This document shows positions 45,068 to 53,358 of a stretch of DNA of 53,358 nucleotides, piece by piece. Where the stretch lies: positions 1-53,358 of the forward strand of contig ADBE01000127.1 in assembly GCA_000176735.1 (NCBI GenBank), read 5' to 3'. The translations under genes were made by a program, and so were the position numbers. Below the pieces are notes generated by a model. The model was not told the origin of the DNA, ran no database searches, and worked only from the letters and a program-made list of their open reading frames with translations. Each line of letters begins with the position of its first letter. The first letter of the stretch is position 1. The DNA comes from Neisseria polysaccharea ATCC 43768 (GTDB lineage: Bacteria > Pseudomonadota > Gammaproteobacteria > Burkholderiales > Neisseriaceae).

Positions 45068-45702
45068 AAAAAATCAGCGTCGCCCCCGAAAATCCCCAAT
45101 ACCGCATCGTCGAAATTTTTGAGAGCCTGCAAGGCGAGGGCTGGAACACGGGCATGCCTGCCGTTTTCGTCCGCTTGGGCAAATGCAACCTCGCCTGCGG
45201 CTGGTGTGATACCGATTATTTGACATTCAGCATGATGAGCCTGTCCGACATCTTAGGCCGTCTGAAAGCCTATGCCGCCCGCAATATCATCATTACCGGC
45301 GGCGAGCCGACCATCCAGCCGCATCTCGATGCGCTGCTGGACACGCTCAAGGCGGAAGGCTATTTCCTCTGTCTCGAAACCAACGGACTCAATCCTGCAC
45401 CGCCGCAAATCGACTATGTCGCCACCAGCCCTAAAGCCTACTATGCCGCCAAATACGAAAAAAGCTGTATCGAAACAGCCGACGAAGTGCGGATTGTTGC
45501 CGACGGCGATGTCGTCGGGTTCTGCGAAAATATGGAACGCAAAATCCGTGCGCGCCATTACTACCTTTCGCCCTGCGAACAAGACGGTGCGATGAACATC
45601 TACGACACCATCCGCCAAATCGGTATTCTGAACAGCCGCCCCGACGCGCCCGTCCATTGGCAGTTGAGCGTGCAGACGCATAAATGGGCGGGGATAGAGT
45701 AG
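45064..45702 (+). CDS. queE: 7-carboxy-7-deazaguanine synthase (radical SAM)
   Basis: QueE rearranges carboxytetrahydropterin to 7-carboxy-7-deazaguanine. The 212-residue protein has FESLQGEGWNTGMPAVFVRL near 19-38, the cluster cysteines CNLACGWC at 41, 45 and 48, TGGEPTIQP and LETNG. It follows queD by 1.4 kb, the gap being filled with repeats and an alien segment. It is outside the visible riboswitch operon unless read through. Confidence 0.92.
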   Translation: MKKISVAPENPQYRIVEIFESLQGEGWNTGMPAVFVRLGKCNLACGWCDTDYLTFSMMSLSDILGRLKAYAARNIIITGGEPTIQPHLDALLDTLKAEGYFLCLETNGLNPAPPQIDYVATSPKAYYAAKYEKSCIETADEVRIVADGDVVGFCENMERKIRARHYYLSPCEQDGAMNIYDTIRQIGILNSRPDAPVHWQLSVQTHKWAGIE

Positions 45703-45936
45703 TTTAAGCAGTGTAACTCAAAGGGCCGGCTTACCGTTTTGCCGATGTTTGACATACGGGGAAAGTGTGCCGCTTCCGCGTGAAACTGCCGGTATTTCCG
45801 CTGCCTGATTGGGGGCGGAGCCTTACTGAATAAGATGCCGTCGTTGGGTACAAGCCCGGCTTCCTAAATTCCGATGGTCTTTTGAACCTTGCCGATACTC
45901 TGTGCCAGTGCGCGCAAATGGCAGGGTTAGGGAAAA
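45703..45936. other. Gene-free spacer after queE
   Basis: About 230 bases with no convincing open frame, RNA or repeat, ending at a DUS hairpin. Confidence 0.4.
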
Positions 45937-45980
45937 CAAAATGCCGTCTGAAACAGCATTCTGTTTCAGACGGCATTTTT
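45937..45980. terminator. DUS hairpin between queE and tRNA-Pro
   Basis: Opposed uptake sequences with an aac/gtt extension of the arms, flanked by A and T runs. It can end both queE and the tRNA-Pro transcript from the opposite strand. Confidence 0.8.
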
Positions 45981-46037
45981 CTGTTGCCGCCAAAAGGAAA
46001 AACCGCTCCGGCAATTTATGCCGAGGCGGTTTGGATT

Positions 46038-46114
<77 letters not shown>

Positions 46115-46130
46115 AATTAAGTAAGGCGTG

Positions 46131-46136
46131 ATTATA
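46131..46136 (-). promoter_or_regulatory. -10 box of tRNA-Pro
   Basis: On the minus strand it reads TATAAT, 17 bases before the tRNA. A weak -35 (TAGGCA) lies 17 bases upstream. The rest of 46137-46339 shows no gene. Confidence 0.6.
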
Positions 46137-46339
46137 GCGCAAAAAATACGGCGTGCCTATACCGTTTTGCCTTTTTGCCGCGTGTCGGGCGGATTTAAAG
46201 GGCTGTGTTTGAATACAGTGTTGATAAGCATCCTTATCTCCAAGTAATTCAATAAGATAACTTTCTACCTGACCGAAAAAAATCATTGCCTTTCCCTGAC
46301 AAACGGTTGAAATCGGCAGATTGTTGAAACGCAGCCGAT

Positions 46340-47425
46340 TTAAAAGGCCTCTCCGACTTTTACGCCGTCCGCTGTATCCTGCGGCGAGGCAAGGCCGGCA
46401 ACGAAGGCTTGCGCCGCTTGGAAATCCGCCGTCTGCATCATGGCTTGTGCTGCCTCATGGCCGAGCGAGTTTTCCATGTATTGCCAACGTCCGGCCAAAT
46501 CCGGGTTGTCGGGAATGGTGAAACCGTCGCGCAATTCATCGACCAAGTCGGGACGGTTGCAGACCAATATGATGTCGCAACCTGCTTCAAACGACAGTCG
46601 GGCGCGTTCTTTGATACCGCCAGCCCCGCACGCGCCTTCCATGGTCAAATCGTCAGAGAAAATCACGCCTTTGAATCCGATATCGCGGCGCAAAATTTGT
46701 TTGAGCCAGATTTCGGAAAACCCTGCGGGCTTGGCATCCACTTGCGGATAAACGACGTGGGCGGGCATAACCGCTGCCATACCTTCGCGGCTCATAATGC
46801 GGAAAGGGATAAGGTCGGCGGTTTCGAGTTCGTCGAGGCTGCGCCCGTCTTCCGGCAAGACCAGATGGCTGTCTCCTTCGACAAATCCGTGTCCGGGAAA
46901 ATGTTTGCCGCATGATTTCATGCCGCCTTTTTCCAAACCTTTTTGAAGGGCGAGGGCGAGGCGGGCGACCGCTTCGGGATTGCGGTGGAAACTGCGGTTG
47001 CCGATGACGGGGCAGTTTCCCCAGTCCAAATCTAAGACGGGAGTGAAGGACAAATCGATGCCGCAGGCGGAAAGCTCGGTTGCCAAAACCCGGCCGACTT
47101 GTCCGGCGGCGGTTTCGGCGGCGGACGCGCCGTCTTTGTCCCAAATCTCGCCGAGCGTACTCATTGCGGGCAGGCGGGTGAAGCCTTCGATGAAACGTTG
47201 CACCCTGCCGCCTTCGTGATCGACGGCGATAATGAGTTCGGGTGTGCGCAGGGCTTTGATTTCGGCGGTGAGTGTTTTGAGCTGTTCGATGTTTTGGAAG
47301 TTGCGGCGGAACAGGATGATGCCGCCGATTGCGGGGTCGAGCAGGCGTTGTTTTTCTTCTCTGGTCAGGCGGAAGGCGGCAATGTCTGCCATGACGGGGC
47401 CGCGCGGAATATGGGGGACGGTCAT
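46340..47425 (-). CDS. nagZ: Beta-N-acetylhexosaminidase NagZ
   Basis: A cytosolic family 3 glycosidase that removes GlcNAc from anhydromuropeptides in peptidoglycan recycling. The 361-residue TIM barrel has VDHEGGRVQRF near 68-78, the flexible catalytic loop KHFPGHG near 173-179 with the acid-base His, and the nucleophilic Asp in FSDDLTMEGA near 250. The ATG at 47425 was chosen over one 15 bases upstream. Its 5' side borders a DUS palindrome. Confidence 0.93.
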   Translation of the reverse strand: MTVPHIPRGPVMADIAAFRLTREEKQRLLDPAIGGIILFRRNFQNIEQLKTLTAEIKALRTPELIIAVDHEGGRVQRFIEGFTRLPAMSTLGEIWDKDGASAAETAAGQVGRVLATELSACGIDLSFTPVLDLDWGNCPVIGNRSFHRNPEAVARLALALQKGLEKGGMKSCGKHFPGHGFVEGDSHLVLPEDGRSLDELETADLIPFRIMSREGMAAVMPAHVVYPQVDAKPAGFSEIWLKQILRRDIGFKGVIFSDDLTMEGACGAGGIKERARLSFEAGCDIILVCNRPDLVDELRDGFTIPDNPDLAGRWQYMENSLGHEAAQAMMQTADFQAAQAFVAGLASPQDTADGVKVGEAF

Positions 47426-47445
47426 TGCGGTTTGCTCCAAAAAGC

Positions 47446-47469
47446 TTCAGACGGCATATGCCGTCTGAA
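47446..47469. repeat. Loop-free DUS palindrome
   Basis: ttcagacggcat is followed immediately by atgccgtctgaa: two full uptake sequences back to back with no spacer, 12 bases beyond the nhaC stop and just upstream of nagZ. Confidence 0.9.
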
Positions 47470-47481
47470 CAGGGAAAGGGG

Positions 47482-49002
47482 TCAGGCGTTGGCGCGTTTT
47501 TTGTCTTTCAACAGAAAAATCAGCACTGCCAATACAATGCCGGTCGTGCCAAAGCCCAACAGCGCGGATTTTGTCAGACCCAATGCGAGGTAGCCCGATG
47601 CGGCGGCGGCGGCAACGGTTAAGGCGTAAGGCAGTTGCGAGGTAACGTGGTCGATGTGGTTGCAGCGCGCGCCTGTGGACGACAGGATGGTCGTGTCGGA
47701 GATGGGCGAGCAGTGGTCGCCGCATACCGCCCCCGCCATTACTGCGGACATACACGGGATAATCAGCGCGGGTTCGACTTTGACCGCCATGGCGGCGGCA
47801 ATCGGCAGCATAATGCCGAACGTCCCCCAGCTTGTGCCTGTGGCAAACGCCATCACGCTGGCGAGCAGGAAGAGGATGACGGGCAGGAAGCCGGGATGGA
47901 TGTTGCCCGCAACCAGTGTGGAGAGGTAATCGCCGGTGTGCATTTCGCCGACAACCGTACTGATGAGCCAAGCGAGGATTAAAATGGCGATTGCGCCGAA
48001 CATAGATTTCGCACCCTGCCAAACGGCTTTGGGATAGTCGGCGGTTTTAATCGTGCCGAGCGTGCAGAGAACGACGGCAAGGACGCCGCAAGTGCCGCCG
48101 AATACCAGCGAAGTGTTCACGTCGGTATTTTCAAATGCCCCCAAAATGCTGAAGGTTTCGCTTGCCTGTGCACCGGTGTAGATCATGGCGGAAACCGTTG
48201 AGGCGATTAAGGCCAAAACGGGAATAATCAATGCGTAAACCCTGCCCCAGCTGCCGTCTGAAACGGCAGTTTCATCGTGGGCTTCGTTCAACGCGGCTTG
48301 TTCGAAACGTGCCATCGAGCCGATGTCGAAGGAGAACCATGCGACGACGAACACCATAATCAGGGCAAACAGTGCGTAATAGTTCATCAGGCTCATGGCG
48401 ACAAACGTCCCCATCGGCGTGTATTCGGTGATTTTGTAGGTAACGAGCAGTCCGGCAAGCGTGGCGATAATCGACGCGCCCCAGCTTGAAACGGGCATCA
48501 GCACGCACATAGGCGCGGCAGTGGAGTCGAGGATGTAGGCGAGTTTGGCGCGGGAAACTTTAAACTTGTCGGTAACGGGGCGGGCAATCGCACCGACGGC
48601 GAGACTGTGGAAATAGTCGTCGATAAAGGTTACGAACACGAGGCAGGCGGTCAGCATTTTCGCGCCGCGCCGGTTTTTAATGTGCCGTTTTGCCCAGTCG
48701 GCAAACGCCTGATTGCTGCCGGAGTAGGTCAGCAGGGAAGTGAAAATGCCCAAAAGTATCAGGAAAACCAAGATTTTTGGTTTGCCCAGCGACCAATCGC
48801 CGTCTGCCCAAGCCAAGCCGACGACCATGTCTTTCAGGTGTGCCAGACCGTCGACGGGGTTGCCGCCGACCAAAAAGGCAACGCCGACCAGAATACCGAT
48901 GCCTAAAGACAGCAGTACGCGGCGGGTAATGACGGCAAGTGCCAGTGCCAAAAAGGGTGGCACAACCGAGAAAAATGAATGTGAATAGTCGATCAGCTGC
49001 AT
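47482..49002 (-). CDS. Na+/H+ antiporter, NhaC family
   Basis: A 506-residue inner-membrane protein with about 12 hydrophobic segments. Family features are PPFLALALAVITRRVLLSLG at the N-terminus, DDYFHSLAVGAI near 127, the FATGTSWGTFGIMLP loop near 377, and GDHCSPISDTTILSSTGA near 418. It exchanges sodium (or lithium) for protons; some relatives move malate and lactate. The frame is open to 49173, but the ATG at 49002 begins just before helix 1. nagZ lies downstream in the same direction. Confidence 0.85.
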   Translation of the reverse strand: MQLIDYSHSFFSVVPPFLALALAVITRRVLLSLGIGILVGVAFLVGGNPVDGLAHLKDMVVGLAWADGDWSLGKPKILVFLILLGIFTSLLTYSGSNQAFADWAKRHIKNRRGAKMLTACLVFVTFIDDYFHSLAVGAIARPVTDKFKVSRAKLAYILDSTAAPMCVLMPVSSWGASIIATLAGLLVTYKITEYTPMGTFVAMSLMNYYALFALIMVFVVAWFSFDIGSMARFEQAALNEAHDETAVSDGSWGRVYALIIPVLALIASTVSAMIYTGAQASETFSILGAFENTDVNTSLVFGGTCGVLAVVLCTLGTIKTADYPKAVWQGAKSMFGAIAILILAWLISTVVGEMHTGDYLSTLVAGNIHPGFLPVILFLLASVMAFATGTSWGTFGIMLPIAAAMAVKVEPALIIPCMSAVMAGAVCGDHCSPISDTTILSSTGARCNHIDHVTSQLPYALTVAAAAASGYLALGLTKSALLGFGTTGIVLAVLIFLLKDKKRANA

Positions 49003-49203
49003 GGTTATGGGGGTGTTAAGCGTCCGGATGGGAGCGTATCTGTCCGCCTCCGGTTTGGGTTTTGTTGGCAAAATGGGCGGAAATATTTTTTGTCGTAAAA
49101 AATATTTGTTTAAAATCAACCAACTGATTTTTGTAAAATGCCCGTTAATCGGTATTGACGGGCATTTTATCATTTAAAAAATATTTTGGTTAAATTATGT
49201 GGG

Positions 49204-50702
49204 TTATTGCAGGTTTAATGCGATAAACAGTGTGTTGCCACGGCGCATGACCAGCAGGGGGACGTTTTTGCCTGCCTTGTCCATAGCTTTGCGGAAACCG
49301 TCTTCGTCATTGACGGGGACTTGCCCGACGGCAAGAATTTCGTCGCCGCGCCTCAAGCCTGCGCGTTCTGCCGTATCGGAAACCCGTACGACGACGAGGT
49401 GTCCGCCGCTGCTGTCGGTATGTGTCTGAAGGGTAATGCCTGCGGATTCGACCGAGAACGTACCGGATTGCTGTTCGGTGTAGGGGGCTTCATCTGTTTT
49501 GGATGATGCGCCGGTATGCTCGGCGGCGTTGCCCAGCTTAACTTTGATTGTGATTTCTTCGCCTTTGCGCCATACGCCGAGGCTGACTTCTTTTCCCGGT
49601 GTAATGGCGCCGACCATGACGGGAAGGTCTCCGGAAGAACGTATTTCTCCGCCGTCGAGGCTGAGGACGATGTCGCCCGCCTGAAGACCGGCACGTTCTG
49701 CGGGGCTGCCGGGCAGGACTTTGGCAATCAGTGCGCCGCCGGCTTTGTCCAAACCGAACGATTGTGCCAAACCGTAGGATACTTCTTGAATAATCACGCC
49801 CAGTTGTCCGCGTTGGACTTTGCCGGTGTTTTCAGCTGTTCGGCAACATTCATGGCAACGTCAATCGGGATGGCGAAGGAAATGCCCATAAATCCGCCGC
49901 TGCGGCTGTATATTTGCGAGTTGATGCCGACGACCTGTCCTTTTAAGTTGAACAGCGGACCGCCGGAGTTGCCCGGATTGATGGCAACGTCGGTTTGGAT
50001 GAAAGGTGTGTAGCTTTCATTGGGCAGGCTTCTGCCTTTGGCGGAGACGATGCCGGAAGTAACGCTGTTGTCGAAGCCGAAGGGCGCACCGATGGCGGCG
50101 ACCCATTCGCCCGGTTTCAAATCTTTGGGATTGCCGATTTTGACGACGGGCAGCTCTTCCGTTGCATCGATTTTCAGAAGGGCGACATCGGATTGGACAT
50201 CCGAACCGATGAGCTTGGCGGTATATTCGCGCTTGTCGTTAAGCAGGACTTTGATACTGCCCATGCCGGTAACGACGTGCGTATTGGTCAGGATGTAGCC
50301 GTCTTTGCTGATGATGAAGCCCGAACCGAAGTTCAATCCGCCGTCATCGGATTCTTCTTGGGGGATTTCGGGCATATTCGGGACGAGGCGTTTGAAAAAT
50401 TCGTAGAAGGGATCGTTGTCGGCAATCGGGTCGGAATCGTTTTCGGCATTGCCGCTGCCGTTTTGGGTGCGCGGGGCGGGAGCTGCCTGAATATTGACGA
50501 CTGCCGGACCTTCGCTTTGAACCAGTTGGGCAAAGTCGGGCAGCAGCATACTGACGCTGCCGTCGTCTTTGGTGTGTTCGATGCGTTCTACGAAGGATGC
50601 TTCTTTTTTGTCCGCACCGAAAAAGCTGCCTGCCTTGTCGCAGCCTGCCAGCGAGGCGGTACACAGTGCTGCCAAAGCGAGGTATTGGTATTTTTTGAAC
50701 AC
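49204..50702 (-). pseudogene. DegP/DegQ-type periplasmic serine protease, frameshifted
   Basis: A DegP-like protease and chaperone. The start is GTG at 50702, giving FKKYQYLALAALCTASLAGC, a lipoprotein-like signal. The protease domain has a full triad: His in TNTHVV, Asp in SDVALLKI, Ser in NPGNSGGPL. After AEQLK the frame shifts: as written, the first open frame stops at 49794 and a second one (49797-49204) continues IIQEVSYGLAQ with two PDZ domains (GALIAKVLPGSPAERAGLQ and VVRVSDTAERAGLRRGDE). Adding one A to the four-A run (plus-strand T at 49829-49832) restores LKNTGKVQRGQLGVIIQ and a 499-residue protein. Confidence 0.85.
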
Positions 50703-50737
50703 GTTTCGTCCTTTGTGTTGTGCCGATATTGACTTCA

Positions 50738-50776
50738 ATGCCGTCTGAAGCGCATTTTGTCGGCTTCAGACGGCAT
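50738..50776. terminator. DUS inverted pair between nth and the protease gene
   Basis: atgccgtctgaag and cttcagacggcat pair across a 13-base loop. It lies upstream of the protease and 63 bases beyond nth. Confidence 0.6.
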
Positions 50777-50839
50777 AGGTTGAAATTCTACAACGTCCGT
50801 CCGAATTTTCAAGCATTTCATTTTGAAGGGCGGCGGCGG

Positions 50840-51469
50840 TCAGGCTTTGGCGGGATATTCGCACAAATCGTTGATGATGCAGGTTTGGCATTGCGGTTTG
50901 AGTGCCTTGCAGGTGTAGCGTCCGTGCAAAATCAGCCAGTGGTGCGCGTCCATCAGAAATTCTTTAGGAATGAAGCGCATCAGTTTGTCTTCGACTTCGC
51001 GCACATCTTTCCCGGGGGCGATTTTGGTTCGGTTGGACACGCGGAAAATATGCGTATCGACCGCCATAACGGGGTGTCCGAACGCCGTGTTCAATACCAC
51101 GTTTGCCGTTTTGCGCCCCACGCCCGGCAACGATTCCAAAGCCTCGCGGTCTTCCGGCACTTCGCCGTTGTATTTTTCCAGCAGGATGCGGCAGGTCTGC
51201 ATGATGTGCTTGGACTTGGTTTTATACAGCCCGATGGTTTTTGTGTATTCCATCACGCCGTCCAAGCCCAAATCCAGCATCGCCTGCGGCGTATCGGCAA
51301 CCGGAAACAGTTTCGCCGTCGCCTTGTTCACGCCGACGTCGGTCGCCTGCGCCGAAAGCAGAACGGCGATTAAAAGCTCGAAAGGGGAGTTGAAATTCAG
51401 CTCGGTGGTCGGATGGGGGTTGGCGGCGCGGAAGCGTTCGAAAATTTCTTGGCGGATGTGTCTGTTCAT
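50840..51469 (-). CDS. nth: Endonuclease III
   Basis: A base-excision DNA glycosylase and AP lyase for oxidised pyrimidines. The 209-residue protein has the helix-hairpin-helix LPGVGRKTANVV with the catalytic Lys near 121, the Asp in AVDTHIFRVSNR near 139, and the C-terminal iron-sulphur cluster CKALKPQCQTCIINDLC (C-X6-C-X2-C-X5-C). The start is ATG at 51469. The 46-base gap to the next minus-strand gene suggests co-transcription. Confidence 0.94.
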   Translation of the reverse strand: MNRHIRQEIFERFRAANPHPTTELNFNSPFELLIAVLLSAQATDVGVNKATAKLFPVADTPQAMLDLGLDGVMEYTKTIGLYKTKSKHIMQTCRILLEKYNGEVPEDREALESLPGVGRKTANVVLNTAFGHPVMAVDTHIFRVSNRTKIAPGKDVREVEDKLMRFIPKEFLMDAHHWLILHGRYTCKALKPQCQTCIINDLCEYPAKA

Positions 51470-51514
51470 TTTTTTATACGGTGGGTTTGTGTGTTCGGCA
51501 TTATAACGTATGGT

Positions 51515-51928
51515 TCAGGCGGCGTAATATTGCATTCCCCACAGAATGAAGGCGTAACGCGCCGTTTTGCCGATAACCAGCATCAGCCCGCTTGTCCACG
51601 GATTCAACCGCAGCCAGCCAGCGGCAAGCGGCAGTGCGTCGCCGATGACGGGCAGCCAGGCAAACGCAAGCAGCCATACGCCGTAACGCTTCATTATCCT
51701 GATTGTTTTTTCAGACGGCATTTTTCGGGAGGGCAGCAAACGCCCCATCCAATAGGAAACCATACTGCCCAATCCGTTGGCAAGGCCGGTGCACAGCAAC
51801 GCGCCGTATGCGTGTTCGGGAAAGCGGTGGACGAACAGGGCAAAGGCGGCTTCCGATGTGCCGGGCAGGAGGGTGGCGGAAGTGAAGGCGGAAAAGGCGA
51901 GTGCGGCGTAGGCGGAAAAAACGGTCAT
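51515..51928 (-). CDS. YqaA family (DedA-like) inner-membrane protein
   Basis: A 137-residue protein with four hydrophobic segments and the family core: SATLLPGTSEAAFALFV near 18-34, GLANGLGSMVSYWMGRLLP near 52-70, and RYGVWLLAFAWLPVIGDALPLAAGWLR near 84-110. YqaA/DedA relatives are linked to membrane lipid flipping; the role here is unproven. The ATG at 51928 is preferred to a TTG 21 bases upstream. A DUS is read through as codons. Confidence 0.82.
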   Translation of the reverse strand: MTVFSAYAALAFSAFTSATLLPGTSEAAFALFVHRFPEHAYGALLCTGLANGLGSMVSYWMGRLLPSRKMPSEKTIRIMKRYGVWLLAFAWLPVIGDALPLAAGWLRLNPWTSGLMLVIGKTARYAFILWGMQYYAA

Positions 51929-52133
51929 GTACGGTTTGTGATAAATCAAAATGAGGATTGAAAAAATACAGCGTCGGCGTGCTTGTCGGGATAATAGCGG
52001 ATGTTGTCCGGCAAGGATATGCCGACGGCTTGCAAATTTGTGAAATGTCAGTATGATTCACGCCGCCCTTGAAGAATGTCAATTTTTGCCGTCCGAACCG
52101 TGTAATGTATTCCAATAAAATGAAAGGCAAATC

Positions 52134-53356
52134 ATGTCTGCGCAATCACAAAACAACCATACGTCCCCGTTGGTCGTCTTGACCACGCTGTTCTTCATGA
52201 TGGGTTTTATTACCTGCATGAACGACATCCTTATCCCTCATTTGAAAGAAATTTTCGACCTAACTTACGTTCAGGCGATGCTGATTCAATTCTGTTTCTT
52301 TACCGCCTATGCGGTGATGTCGATTCCCATGGGTACGCTGGTGGGCAAAATCGGTTATAAAAACGGCGTTATCGGCGGCTTTCTGCTGACGGCGGTCGGA
52401 TGCCTGTTGTTTTATCCTGCTGCGGGCAGCCATTCGTATGCGGTATTTTTGGGCGCGTTGTTTATTTTGGCTTCCGGCGTAACGCTGCTTCAGGTCGCCG
52501 GTAATCCTTATGTTACCCTGCTGGCGAAACCCGGCAAGGAATCGGCAACGCTGACGCTGGTTCAGGCGTTTAACTCTTTGGGTACGACCATTGCGCCTCA
52601 AATCGGCGCGTTCCTGATTCTGGCAGACGCAACCCAAACCGTCAGCAAGGCGGAACAGATTTCTTCCGTACAGATTCCCTATTTGGGACTGGCGGGGCTG
52701 CTGATTATCCTTGCCGTTTTCGTGAAAATGATCCGCCTGCCCGACGCGCAAAAAATTGCCGCCGAGGAAAGCGCGCATAACCACGACGGCAAAACCGGCG
52801 TATGGCAATACAAACATCTCGTGTTCGGTGCGGCAGGCATTTTCTGCTACGTCGGTGCGGAAGTCTCCATCGGTTCGCTGATGGTCAACGTATTGGGTTA
52901 TCTGAAAGGGCTGGACCATGCTTCCGCCGCCCATTATCTGTCGTTTTATTGGGGTGGCGCGATGGTTGGACGGTTCCTCGGTTCGGCAGTGATGGCGAAA
53001 TTCGCCCCCAACCGTTATTTGGCGTTTAACGCATCGGCTGCGGTCGTACTGCTTGCCGTCGCGATGGCGACGGGCAGCGGCAATGCGGATGTGGCGATGT
53101 GGTCGCTGCTTGCCATCGGTTTTTTCAACTCGATTATGTTCCCGACGATTTTCTCTTTGGCAACCAAAGGATTGGGCAAATTCACCAACGCGGCTTCCGG
53201 TGTGCTGTGTACCGCGATTGTCGGCGGTGCGGTCGTGCCGGTGATTCAAGGTTGGGCGGCGGATACTTACACCCTGATGTCTTCGTTTGTCGTTTCCGTT
53301 ATCTGTTACCTGTATATCGTGTTTTTGCGGTGTACGGATATAGGGCGGACGAATAA
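52134..53356 (+). CDS. gluP: Glucose/galactose MFS transporter GluP (FucP family), 3' frameshift
   Basis: A proton-coupled sugar transporter with 12 membrane segments, starting MSAQSQNNHTSPLVVLTTLFFMM, then GFITCMNDILIPHLKEIF and QVAGNPYV. These are typical of the FucP/GluP subfamily; it feeds glucose to the Entner-Doudoroff route. The frame runs cleanly to YLYIVF near 53322. There the run of five T (53323-53327) puts the normal FFAVYGYRADE ending into another frame, whose TAA is at 53354-53356. With a sixth T the protein would be 407 residues. As written, translation runs past the window edge. Confidence 0.85.
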   Translation, partial: MSAQSQNNHTSPLVVLTTLFFMMGFITCMNDILIPHLKEIFDLTYVQAMLIQFCFFTAYAVMSIPMGTLVGKIGYKNGVIGGFLLTAVGCLLFYPAAGSHSYAVFLGALFILASGVTLLQVAGNPYVTLLAKPGKESATLTLVQAFNSLGTTIAPQIGAFLILADATQTVSKAEQISSVQIPYLGLAGLLIILAVFVKMIRLPDAQKIAAEESAHNHDGKTGVWQYKHLVFGAAGIFCYVGAEVSIGSLMVNVLGYLKGLDHASAAHYLSFYWGGAMVGRFLGSAVMAKFAPNRYLAFNASAAVVLLAVAMATGSGNADVAMWSLLAIGFFNSIMFPTIFSLATKGLGKFTNAASGVLCTAIVGGAVVPVIQGWAADTYTLMSSFVVSVICYLYIVFLRCTDIGRTN

Positions 53357-53358
53357 TC

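Noticed and set aside
52260-53249. Long minus-strand open frame opposite gluP
   Set aside because: Composition is His- and Arg-rich and mirrors the membrane-protein codons of gluP; no motif.

Overview
The window is chromosomal DNA of a pathogenic-type Neisseria, most likely N. meningitidis or a very close relative. The 10-12 base neisserial DNA uptake sequence (GCCGTCTGAA and its complement) occurs dozens of times, often as inverted pairs that act as terminators. Two Correia elements and several dRS3 20-mers are present, and the gene set (tbpBA, pldA, misRS, potD, dacB, a preQ1-controlled que operon) is typical of the genus. TbpB is of the short (about 600 residue, isotype I-like) form.

Layout. 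1-9.1 kb: the start of a secreted-protein gene behind a 12-bp tandem repeat, then a Bcr/CflA drug exporter, pheA, recO, pdxJ, acpS, a Nudix protein, rlmL and, on the other strand, tsaE-amiC. 9.3-18.5 kb: murI, the Fur-type tbpB-tbpA transferrin receptor operon, potD, rpsT and pldA. 18.6-24.1 kb: a DUF502 protein, aspS, a PepSY protein, an L,D-transpeptidase and rlmD. 24.4-28.5 kb: a compact operon of a FimV-like TPR protein, a receiver-like protein, a small Ras-like GTPase and two roadblock-type proteins. This is the least explained system in the window. 28.6-38.2 kb: tRNA-Asn, a dead YjbR gene cut by a Correia element, dacB, a Fur-box flavin reductase, misR-misS, rng, a glutaredoxin gene, secB and recG. 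38.4-45.7 kb: argC, a secreted protein, a YihY membrane protein, then a preQ1 riboswitch and the queuosine genes queC, queD and queE, split by a repeat-rich, AT-rich island holding an immunity-like orphan and a VENN pre-toxin fragment. 45.7-53.4 kb: tRNA-Pro, nagZ, an NhaC antiporter, a DegP/DegQ-type protease, nth, a YqaA protein and gluP.

Reading-frame damage is unusually frequent. tbpB and tbpA each carry one in-frame stop. pldA, the receiver-like gene, the YjbR gene, the protease gene and the 3' end of gluP each carry a one-base change in a short homopolymer. The stops look like substitutions. The five homopolymer indels may be real pseudogenes, but they are also the classic signature of uncorrected sequencing error, so confirm them before drawing biological conclusions.
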